From positions 372,001 to 436,000 of the forward strand of contig JAHBTP010000002.1 of assembly GCA_019638485.1 (NCBI GenBank): a stretch of 64,000 nucleotides of DNA, given 5' to 3'. The first letter of the stretch is position 1. Each line of letters opens with the position of its first letter. The notes beneath the pieces were generated by a model. The model had not been told where the DNA came from and made no database searches. It saw nothing but the letters and a program-made list of their open reading frames with translations. The translations under genes were made by a program, and so were the position numbers. This document shows positions 23,907 through 32,720 of the stretch, in pieces. The stretch is from Ferruginibacter sp. (GTDB taxonomy: Bacteria > Bacteroidota > Bacteroidia > Chitinophagales > Chitinophagaceae).

Positions 23907-24598
23907 TTTATCAAACTTTCCCCAAAATTACCAAAAATTGGTAAGTGTGCGAATTTTTAGTCCATTTTTTTAAGTCTTACTTTCAGGTTTTTATCGGATG
24001 TTGTTCGGTAAAATTGCCCACAAAAATAGGATTACCATCACAGGATATACTTCATGTTATATAAATACCATATTTATGGTATTTGTAATCAGATAGCTTA
24101 AACATAAATTCACGTTTGAATATATTTTTTTACAGATTAATCGTGTAGTGCATGGATATAACTACTTGTAAATTTATCTGTATTAGTTGAAACTGAATAT
24201 ATTCCTCTCATTGTAACATGTACCTAATGACAACATAAACCGTTGTTGTTTTATTTGAAACCGGAAAAGTAGTATTCTTTTTACCGTGCTTTTTGTAGGC
24301 GGGTATGATTGGTAAGTTTTTATTGAATTAAATCAGTTTGAATGAGAATGTGTTTTTCATGCCGTTAAATTGTTTGCTAATAATTCTGCTTGTTTTAATA
24401 CAGTTTTGTCTTAAAAAAAGGAGCAGGTCCATTTGTTGACAAATTGCCTACTAAGGGAAAATTGAATGCTTATAAAGTGTCTATCGTTACCGCACTTTAT
24501 GAATCAGCCATGAGTGTTGAAAAAGCATTGTTTGTAAACAAATAGCTATTTGCAACCTACGATAGAGGATTCTATGCTAAATTGGTGCGATAAAGGGA
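23907..24598. other. 692-bp region without a convincing gene
   Basis: This AT-rich stretch separates the ParDE pair from the EamA transporter. It holds a palindrome at 24063-24084. It also holds an open stretch at 24399-24545 (plus strand, bounded by stops) that reads KKGAGPFVDKLPTKGKLNAY and onward but has no suitable start codon or recognisable domain; it may be the remnant of a gene. Nothing else was seen. Confidence 0.5.
24063..24084. repeat. 22-bp palindrome upstream of parD
   Basis: The perfect arms AAATACCATA and TATGGTATTT (10 bp each) are separated by TT. The symmetric form suggests a dimeric DNA-binding protein site. Confidence 0.55.
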
Positions 24599-25510
24599 TT
24601 GTATTTGAAACAGGGCATTTTCATCAACTGGTTATTATTTATCCTTCTTGCTTGTATTTGGGGAAGTAGTTTTATTTTGATGAAAGAAGGGATGGTTTCT
24701 CTTTCTCCTATTGAAGTAGCTTCATTACGCATAGTTACTGCGGGGCTTGTTTTATTGCCTCTTGCTATTAAGGGTTTTCGAAAAATTTCAGGTAAAAATT
24801 TTGGCCTGGTTTTTCTTTCCGGTCTTTTAGGAAGCCTTCTTCCGGCATATTTATTTTGCTTTGCCGAAACCCGTGTGGATAGTGCATTGGCAGGAACCCT
24901 CAATTCGCTGACACCTGTATTTGCTATTTTATCAGGTATATACTTTTTCAAACAGAAAGTGTCAAAATGGAAGGTTGTTGGTGTGATAATAGCCTTTGTA
25001 GGAAGTGTATTATTGTTAGGTAAACCGGGTTTTGGAGAAACAAGCCAAATCGTTTTTGCACTTTTGATTGTGTTAGCTACTATGATGTATGGTGTGAATG
25101 TGAATTTAGTGCATCGATATTTACATCATTGTAATGCAATAGATATTGTAAGTGTAGCCATGGTGTTATGTGCCTTACCGGCATTTTTTGTATTGGGTTC
25201 TTCCGGATTTTTTGAAAGAAATTTTGACCCCTCTTTATTTTATTCAATAAGTGCTGCAGTTGTGTTGGGAACCCTTGGTACTGCACTTGCTAGTATTCTG
25301 TTTTATATACTAATAAAAAGATCAGGAATTGTATTTTCTTCCATGGTTACCTATTTAATTCCCTTTGTGGCTAATGGCTGGGGGTTGTGGCTGGGTGAAC
25401 AGGTGGGTTGGTTGGATATAATTTGTTTAATAGTGATATTGGCCGGTGTTTATTTGGTTAACCGAAGAGAGCCTGAAGATATCGTGTCATTAGGTGTTAG
25501 AGAAATATAG
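24599..25510 (+). CDS. EamA/DMT-family transporter
   Basis: The protein is about 303 residues with ten hydrophobic helices in two EamA repeats. The first repeat begins LLACIWGSSFILMKEG, and the second contains ILVNR at its end after LGEQVGWLDIICLIVILAGVYL. The family exports small metabolites such as amino acids; the substrate is unknown. No ATG precedes the first helix, so the start is a TTG, either at 24599 or at 24605. The gene stands alone. Confidence 0.88.
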   Translation: MYLKQGIFINWLLFILLACIWGSSFILMKEGMVSLSPIEVASLRIVTAGLVLLPLAIKGFRKISGKNFGLVFLSGLLGSLLPAYLFCFAETRVDSALAGTLNSLTPVFAILSGIYFFKQKVSKWKVVGVIIAFVGSVLLLGKPGFGETSQIVFALLIVLATMMYGVNVNLVHRYLHHCNAIDIVSVAMVLCALPAFFVLGSSGFFERNFDPSLFYSISAAVVLGTLGTALASILFYILIKRSGIVFSSMVTYLIPFVANGWGLWLGEQVGWLDIICLIVILAGVYLVNRREPEDIVSLGVREI

Positions 25511-27251
<1,741 letters not shown>

Positions 27252-27301
27252 TGAAGATTTTTACTTTTAGGATTTAGTAATATTATAAATTCAAGAAGAG
27301 T

Positions 27302-27553
27302 ATGACATTAGAGATATTAACTCCGGAAAGAAAGGTTTTTAGCGGGCAAGTGTATGGGGTGCAATTACCCGGTATTGGTGGTTTATTTGAAGTGCTGGAT
27401 AAGCATGCGCCAATGGTAAGTGCATTAAAAGGAGGAATTTTAAAGGTATTAAATGATAAAACAGCAACCGAATCATTTAGTATTGAAGGTGGATTTGTAG
27501 AAGTGTTGAATAATAAAACCGTAGTATTGGTAGAAGGGGCAAAGGAAATTTAA
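27302..27553 (+). CDS. atpC: F1 ATP synthase epsilon subunit (short form)
   Basis: The protein has 83 residues and covers only the N-terminal beta-sandwich of epsilon (LEILTPERKVFSGQVYGVQLPG, DKHAPMVSALKGG, then SIEGGFVEVLNNKTVVLVEGA). The C-terminal helical pair that regulates ATP hydrolysis in E. coli is absent, so this type of autoinhibition is not expected. The short form is usual in Bacteroidota. It follows atpD by 50 nt and is ended by a strong terminator. Confidence 0.93.
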   Translation: MTLEILTPERKVFSGQVYGVQLPGIGGLFEVLDKHAPMVSALKGGILKVLNDKTATESFSIEGGFVEVLNNKTVVLVEGAKEI

Positions 27554-27578
27554 TAGTATCAAACAAAAATTTTAATAG

Positions 27579-27609
27579 AATCAGGATGCGAAAGTATCCT
27601 GATTTTTTT
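27579..27609 (+). terminator. Intrinsic terminator after atpC
   Basis: A perfect 9-bp stem (27579-27587 with 27596-27604) with an 8-nt loop is followed by Ts. It lies 25 nt after the atpC stop. Confidence 0.9.
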
Positions 27610-27759
27610 ATTACAAAACTTTAATAGCGGCAGCTTGTTATGAAAAAGTAAAGAGCCTTCTTAGCTTTACTATCAGGAAGAAAAATTTTTATTAAAAATA
27701 GATGAACAAAGATGATGAGAAATAGTTAAGAAAGAGCGGTAATATTTAAAAACACAATT

Positions 27760-28731
27760 TCAATTTTTTTGATGATACCATTTTGTAAACGTAAATGATA
27801 GCAAACTTTTTGCACCTATAATGGCAAAAAATGGAAATAATAATATCCACCATGAATGAAAAGCAAAAAACAGGATGATAGTAATCAGTAAAACGTAAAT
27901 AGGAAAACCAACAAAGATTCCTGCAACCATGATTGAATCAAAGTGATCATTGTTCCATTTTCGTTTAGTTATACATCGTAAAGGATAATAGAGGGGCGCT
28001 GTAATAAGCCATCCTATAACGGCAGGGAATACCAAAAGTATCTTTAAGGAAGGAGATATATGATAATTAAAAGTCTCCTTAATTATAGAAGCGTCCTTTT
28101 CTTCAATTTTATACACTTGTTGAAGTAATTCTTGCTCCAGTTGATGATTAAATAATCCAATGGCCCTTCCGGCTGTTTCATTTTGAAAAACCTCGCTACC
28201 AAATGGCTTTCCGAAATTGATATGGATAATTTTCCCAAAAGATTTAAAGGATGAAAAGTTTATTCCTACCGGTAGAATCTGTAGGGGAATATTCGCTTCC
28301 CATGCACTCATAGCCAAGCGAGCTGTTCCTTTTTTTAGTGGTCGTAATTTCCATTCGTTAATGCACCTCCCTTCGCTAAAAATAAGGACTATTCCATTAT
28401 CTTTAAAGACCTGTTTACATCTTTCAAATGTGTCATAATTGGCATTTAGATTTTCAGCTCCTTCACTGATTCGGTAAACCGGAAGCATATTTAATGAATT
28501 GAGCAGGGAACTGTAAAATTTATTGATATAAACATCTCCTCGTACCAAAGAATGAATAGGGTGTTGAAATACTGAAGCCAAAACAATAGCGTCTAAAAAA
28601 GAATTGGGATGGTTGGCGGCGATGAGCAATGGGCCTTTGAAATGTAAAAACTCAGGATGATTTATTTGTAGCTTTTTACAATAAAAAGGGAGTGCAATTT
28701 GTGCCGGAAATTTTAAAAGACGGTACAACAC
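27760..28731 (-). CDS. PlsC-type lysophospholipid acyltransferase
   Basis: The protein has 323 residues from a GTG start at 28731. The acyltransferase motif I is ANHPNSFLDAI; the His41 to Asp47 spacing is HX5D, seen in Gat/Sct1-like enzymes rather than the usual HX4D. Motif III is FSEGRCINEWKLRPLKKGTARLA. Two or three C-terminal hydrophobic segments (about residues 230-320) anchor it in the membrane. It probably acylates glycerol-3-phosphate, lysophosphatidate or a related lipid; which one cannot be told. The gene lies 25 nt after yqgE on the same strand. Confidence 0.82.
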   Translation of the reverse strand: MLYRLLKFPAQIALPFYCKKLQINHPEFLHFKGPLLIAANHPNSFLDAIVLASVFQHPIHSLVRGDVYINKFYSSLLNSLNMLPVYRISEGAENLNANYDTFERCKQVFKDNGIVLIFSEGRCINEWKLRPLKKGTARLAMSAWEANIPLQILPVGINFSSFKSFGKIIHINFGKPFGSEVFQNETAGRAIGLFNHQLEQELLQQVYKIEEKDASIIKETFNYHISPSLKILLVFPAVIGWLITAPLYYPLRCITKRKWNNDHFDSIMVAGIFVGFPIYVLLITIILFFAFHSWWILLFPFFAIIGAKSLLSFTFTKWYHQKN

Positions 28732-28756
28732 GATAAGGTCTTTATGAGTTTACACA

Positions 28757-29311
28757 TTAATTGAGTTGCGGGTCAATGGGATAGTTAATCATCGTCTCAT
28801 ATTTACCTCCCAAATGACGAAGACTCGACTCCCAAGTTTTTTCCGGATTGGTTTCAAAAATGATTTCGCGTGTACTCGTAGCTGTTATCCAACTATTATC
28901 ATCTAACTCATGTTGGAGTTGACCTTTCTCCCAACCACTATATCCTAAAAAGAATTTAATCTTATTGGGATCTACTTCTTTGTTGAAAATAAGTTCTTTT
29001 AACACTTCAAAGTTACCACCCCAATACACATCTTCTATAATAAGTTGGCTGTCAGGAATAAGATCGGGATATTGATGGATATAATGAATGGTATCTAATT
29101 GAACGGGCCCACCTTGAAATACAGGGATGGGGTAATTTTCCATTTCATTTAATAATTCATCTAAGGTGTGCCCCAGAGGGCGGTTGAGTACGAACCCAAA
29201 ACTACCTTCATTTTCTTCGTGTCGAGTGAGTAATACGACACTTCTTGCGAAGTTGCCATCTTTTAAGAACGGATCTGCAATTAATAATACGCCATCATCA
29301 ATTTTAATCAT
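28757..29311 (-). CDS. YqgE/AlgH family protein
   Basis: The protein has 184 residues, a normal length for UPF0301. The N-terminus GVLLIADPFLKDGNFARSVV leads to SFGFVLNRPLGHTLDELL, then VFQGGPVQLDTIHYIHQ and FFLGYSGWEKGQLQHELDDN, all family hallmarks. The function of the family is not firmly established. The acyltransferase gene follows downstream. Confidence 0.93.
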   Translation of the reverse strand: MIKIDDGVLLIADPFLKDGNFARSVVLLTRHEENEGSFGFVLNRPLGHTLDELLNEMENYPIPVFQGGPVQLDTIHYIHQYPDLIPDSQLIIEDVYWGGNFEVLKELIFNKEVDPNKIKFFLGYSGWEKGQLQHELDDNSWITATSTREIIFETNPEKTWESSLRHLGGKYETMINYPIDPQLN

Positions 29312-29351
29312 GTTTGTAAATTACGATTTGCCATTCCCTTTTCAAAAAATA

Positions 29352-29367
29352 TATTCTATGTAGAATA
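29352..29367. repeat. 16-bp palindrome in the yqgE/kinase intergenic region
   Basis: TATTCTA and TAGAATA are separated by TG. It lies between the divergent yqgE and histidine-kinase genes and could be an operator for either. Confidence 0.4.
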
Positions 29368-29405
29368 AATTTTTGCGTTAAAAATGGTATAAAACACTGC
29401 CTCAC

Positions 29406-29437
29406 TTTGGAGTTCGTAAATAAGTAAACTACTTTTG
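29406..29437 (+). promoter_or_regulatory. Histidine kinase promoter
   Basis: TTTG at 29406-29409 and TACTTTTG at 29430-29437, separated by 20 nt, form a near-ideal Bacteroidota promoter. The kinase ATG is 28 nt further on. Confidence 0.65.
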
Positions 29438-29465
29438 CAAGAAGCACACACTTTGAGTTGCGCGT

Positions 29466-30782
29466 ATGAAAAAGATTTTTCCCGTTATTACTTTTCTTAT
29501 TCTTATTTCCTTATTGGGGTTAATATTTTTTCAATTCCTTTGGCTACAAACAGCAAAGAAAATTAAGCAAAAGCAATTTACTGAAAACGTAATAAGAGCA
29601 ACGGCACAAGCAGCAAGCGAGTTGGTTGAAGGAAACTTGCTTGTACCTCAAGGTAAATTACCCCGAATAAGTTTGGGCAATAGCAGAATACCACAGGAGT
29701 TGTTAAAGCCTTCAGTAATGCAGCGGTTTACTATTGAAGAAATTCGTGCAATTATTAAGCGAGCTTTAGCAAATAATTATTTACTCAATGTTAATTTTGA
29801 ATTTGCCATTACCCAAAATTCGTTATTGGGAGATAGATTAGAATCGGATCATTTTTTTCAATGTTACATGGATTCACTCAATCACATGCGGCACATTATA
29901 CCACTGATGCCACCGAGTGGTAGTGTGTTTGAGAATCTTGCACGTGAGGAGTTTTTGGTAATCATTGTTCCTAATGAAAAAGTTATTGTATTAAGAGAAT
30001 TGCGTTGGTTCATTTTTGGCGCTGTATTATTTACCCTCATCATTACTACTGCATTCTATCTTACGATTAGAACATTGCTGCGTCAAAAAAAATTGAGTGA
30101 AATTAAATCCGACTTTATTAATAATATGACGCATGAATTTAAGACACCCTTAGCTACCATATCTCTTGCAGTAGATGCGCTCAAAAATGAAAAGGTGTAT
30201 AGTGATGCTGAAAAAATAAAATATTATACAGGGATTATTAAGGATGAAAACAGGCGAATGAATAAGCAGGTTGAATCTATTTTACAAGCTGCTTTGCTGG
30301 ATAAACAAAGGGTAGAATTAAACTTAAAACCATTTGATGCCCATCAGCTAATTCAAACGGCATTGAATAATGTGTCCCTTCCTATTGCTGAGCGAGGTGG
30401 TGTTTTGGAAGTGAATTTCAATGCAGACCATCATACCATACTGGCAGATGAAGTACATTTTACTAATTTGGTGAATAATTTATTAGACAATGCGATAAAA
30501 TACAGCGGAGATAATTTGCATATAAAATTATCTACATCAAATGCAGGTAAAATGCTTAAAATTAAAATAGAAGATGAGGGAATTGGAATGACAAAAGAAA
30601 CGCTCCATCGTATTTTTGAAAAGTTTTATAGAGCGCATACAGGTAATATCCATAACGTAAAGGGCTTCGGACTTGGACTTAGTTACGTAAAAACAATGAT
30701 TGATGCCCATAATGGTACCATAAAGGCCGAAAGTGCACCCGGAAAGGGAAGTGCCTTTACCCTGTTAATACCAACCGCATAA
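29466..30782 (+). CDS. Membrane sensor histidine kinase
   Basis: The protein has 438 residues. Two membrane helices (about 7-28 and 181-202) flank a periplasmic sensor region of about 150 residues with no recognised domain. The DHp helix carries phosphoacceptor His223 in NNMTHEFKTPLA. The ATP-binding domain has the N box (Asn342 in NNLLDNAIKYS), DEGIG at 370-374 and GFGLGL at 400-405. No response regulator gene follows, so its partner is elsewhere. It lies directly upstream of the division cluster, but the promoter region at 30.8-30.97 kb suggests separate transcription. Confidence 0.92.
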   Translation: MKKIFPVITFLILISLLGLIFFQFLWLQTAKKIKQKQFTENVIRATAQAASELVEGNLLVPQGKLPRISLGNSRIPQELLKPSVMQRFTIEEIRAIIKRALANNYLLNVNFEFAITQNSLLGDRLESDHFFQCYMDSLNHMRHIIPLMPPSGSVFENLAREEFLVIIVPNEKVIVLRELRWFIFGAVLFTLIITTAFYLTIRTLLRQKKLSEIKSDFINNMTHEFKTPLATISLAVDALKNEKVYSDAEKIKYYTGIIKDENRRMNKQVESILQAALLDKQRVELNLKPFDAHQLIQTALNNVSLPIAERGGVLEVNFNADHHTILADEVHFTNLVNNLLDNAIKYSGDNLHIKLSTSNAGKMLKIKIEDEGIGMTKETLHRIFEKFYRAHTGNIHNVKGFGLGLSYVKTMIDAHNGTIKAESAPGKGSAFTLLIPTA

Positions 30783-30915
30783 CTCGTTGACACTTACAAT
30801 GTTAACAGGATTTCCACAGCAATCCACATTCCATTCACATAATTGAACTAAAAAGCCCTAAAACCCTCTGCTAGTGAGGTATTTACGTGTGGAAAAAAAA
30901 TCTTTCTTCAAAAGA

Positions 30916-30950
30916 GTGTTAGAAAGTGGGAAAAAGTGTTATTTTGTGTC
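30916..30950 (+). promoter_or_regulatory. Predicted MraZ operator: four GTG boxes at 10-bp spacing
   Basis: GTGTT (30916), GTGGG (30926), GTGTT (30936) and GTGTC (30946) are each separated by exactly 5 nt. MraZ of E. coli and Mycoplasma binds direct repeats of this kind upstream of its own gene. A TATTTTG near -7 consensus (30940-30946) lies within the array, so bound MraZ could block the promoter. The mraZ ATG is 20 nt downstream. Confidence 0.75.
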
Positions 30951-30970
30951 AATAATAACCCTAATCCTTC

Positions 30971-31429
30971 ATGGTCAGCTTTATAGGAGAATACGAATCA
31001 ACCATTGACGCCAAGGGGCGTTTTTTGATGCCGGCCGGTTTCAAAAAACAACTACCTGAGGAAGATTTGTCATTTGTTGTCAATCGTGGCTTCGAAAAAT
31101 GCCTGACTCTTTACCCTACACAAAGCTGGACACCCATTTTCAAAAAAATTAGCAATCTTAATGATTTTGATCCTAAGGTGCGTGAATTCAGGCGGTATTT
31201 TTTTAACGGAGCTGTTGCGGTTGAATTAGATAGTGCCGGCAGACTGCTTCTTCCAAAAAATCTGTTTGCTCACGCTGAATTGGAAAAAGACATTGTATTG
31301 GTTGCAGCAGTGAACAAAATTGAAATTTGGGATAAAAATCTTTACCAGCAGTTCTTTGACTCTTTTTCACCTAATGCATTTAGCCAATTGGCCAACGAAG
31401 TAATGAACAGGCCTGAAACAAATGATTGA
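30971..31429 (+). CDS. mraZ: Division/cell wall cluster transcriptional repressor MraZ
   Basis: The protein has 152 residues and contains two AbrB-like swapped-hairpin repeats. The first is GEYESTIDAKGRFLMPAGFKK and the second is VELDSAGRLLLPKNLF. MraZ forms ring oligomers that bind direct GTG repeats and regulate the dcw operon. The array at 30916-30950 is its likely binding site. The downstream rsmH ATG begins 2 nt after the mraZ stop. Confidence 0.95.
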   Translation: MVSFIGEYESTIDAKGRFLMPAGFKKQLPEEDLSFVVNRGFEKCLTLYPTQSWTPIFKKISNLNDFDPKVREFRRYFFNGAVAVELDSAGRLLLPKNLFAHAELEKDIVLVAAVNKIEIWDKNLYQQFFDSFSPNAFSQLANEVMNRPETND

Positions 31430-31431
31430 CT

Positions 31432-32379
31432 ATGGTGAATAATAGCTTACCTCTTCCTGATGAGAATCTTAATGCAGGGATTGGTGACTACCATATTCCC
31501 GTAATGTTGGAGGAATGTATTGAAGCCTTGAATATACAGCCCTCAGGCATCTATGTTGATTGTACTTTTGGCGGTGGTGGCCATAGTCGCGCAATTCTTC
31601 AAAAACTCAATGCAGATGGAATGCTGATTGCATTTGATCAGGATAGTGAGGCAAATAAAAACCTTCCTGTTGACTCCCGTGTTTTATTTATTCCTCAAAA
31701 TTTCAGGCATCTAAAGCGATTTTTAAGACTAGAAAAAATTTCTCAGGTAGATGGAATACTTGCAGACCTTGGTGTATCCAGCCATCAATTTGATGTTGCA
31801 GCCAGAGGATTTTCAACACGTTTTAACGGCCCGTTGGATATGAGAATGAATACACGGATAAACAAAACAGCTGCTGATATTTTACAAAACTATTCTGAAG
31901 AGGCATTACATCGCATTTTTGAACGGTATGGTGAAGTTACAAACGCTAAATCATTAGCTAGACATATCGTTTCAGTTAGAAAGTCATTACGTTTTAATGA
32001 GATTGATTCCTTCAAACAAACCTTGCAAAGTTTGGTAAAAGGAAATCCTAATAAATATTTCGCACAGGTATTTCAGGCACTGCGTATTGAAGTAAATGAA
32101 GAATTGGATGCATTGAAGGAAATGCTGAATCAAATTCCTGATGTGCTAAAACCGGGAGGAAGAGTTGCTATTATTACTTTCCATTCGTTGGAAGATAGAA
32201 TGGTAAAAAATTTTTTTAAAGGAGGCGGTGTTGAGGAACAGGAAAAGGATTTGTTTGGAAGAAGCGCTCCGCCGGTATTTAAAATGATTTCTAAAAAACC
32301 CATTTTAGCATCAGCGGGTGAGTTAAAAATGAATTCAAGATCACGAAGTGCAAAACTTCGTGTAGCTGAAAAGAACTAA
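31432..32379 (+). CDS. rsmH: 16S rRNA m4C1402 methyltransferase RsmH
   Basis: The protein has 315 residues from the ATG at 31432 (a TTG 6 nt earlier overlaps the mraZ stop). The N-terminal motif YHIPVMLEECIEAL is followed by the SAM-binding VDCTFGGGGHSRAIL and the conserved LADLGVSSHQFD. GGRVAIITFHSLEDRMVKNFF lies near the C-terminus. RsmH methylates N4 of C1402 in 16S rRNA. The 3' end holds an 8-bp hairpin (32342-32362) with no T-tract. The ftsL-like gene follows 6 nt later. Confidence 0.96.
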   Translation: MVNNSLPLPDENLNAGIGDYHIPVMLEECIEALNIQPSGIYVDCTFGGGGHSRAILQKLNADGMLIAFDQDSEANKNLPVDSRVLFIPQNFRHLKRFLRLEKISQVDGILADLGVSSHQFDVAARGFSTRFNGPLDMRMNTRINKTAADILQNYSEEALHRIFERYGEVTNAKSLARHIVSVRKSLRFNEIDSFKQTLQSLVKGNPNKYFAQVFQALRIEVNEELDALKEMLNQIPDVLKPGGRVAIITFHSLEDRMVKNFFKGGGVEEQEKDLFGRSAPPVFKMISKKPILASAGELKMNSRSRSAKLRVAEKN

Positions 32380-32385
32380 TAAGAT

Positions 32386-32709
32386 ATGGAAAAGAAAAAT
32401 ACTTCACCAACAAAGAGCGACTGGAAACGAATTTTTAATAATACGGTTATTCTGCGCCAGATGCCTTTTTTGTTATTCTTGGCGGGCCTAACGGTTGTGT
32501 ATATATATAATGGACACCATGCAGACAAGCTGGCAAAAAAGATTGCCATAAGTGAAAAAAGTATTAAAGAGTTACAATATGAATATAAATCGGCACAAAG
32601 TGAGGTGATATTTAGAAGCAAGGCCAGTGAATTAATGAAAGCGGTTGAGCCGATGGGACTTAAAGAATTGAGTACAAAACCAATCTTGTTGGAAAACGAA
32701 GCTGAATAG
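32386..32709 (+). CDS. ftsL: FtsL-like divisome protein
   Basis: The protein has 107 residues. A single membrane helix (about 25-43, PFLLFLAGLTVVYIYNG) is followed by a coiled coil (KLAKKIAISEKSIKELQYEYKS). This is the size and topology of FtsL, and its place between rsmH and ftsI is the canonical one. The sequence is poorly conserved, so the name rests on topology and position. FtsL joins FtsB and FtsQ to activate FtsWI. Confidence 0.85.
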   Translation: MEKKNTSPTKSDWKRIFNNTVILRQMPFLLFLAGLTVVYIYNGHHADKLAKKIAISEKSIKELQYEYKSAQSEVIFRSKASELMKAVEPMGLKELSTKPILLENEAE

Positions 32710-32720
32710 GCTTTTTAAAA

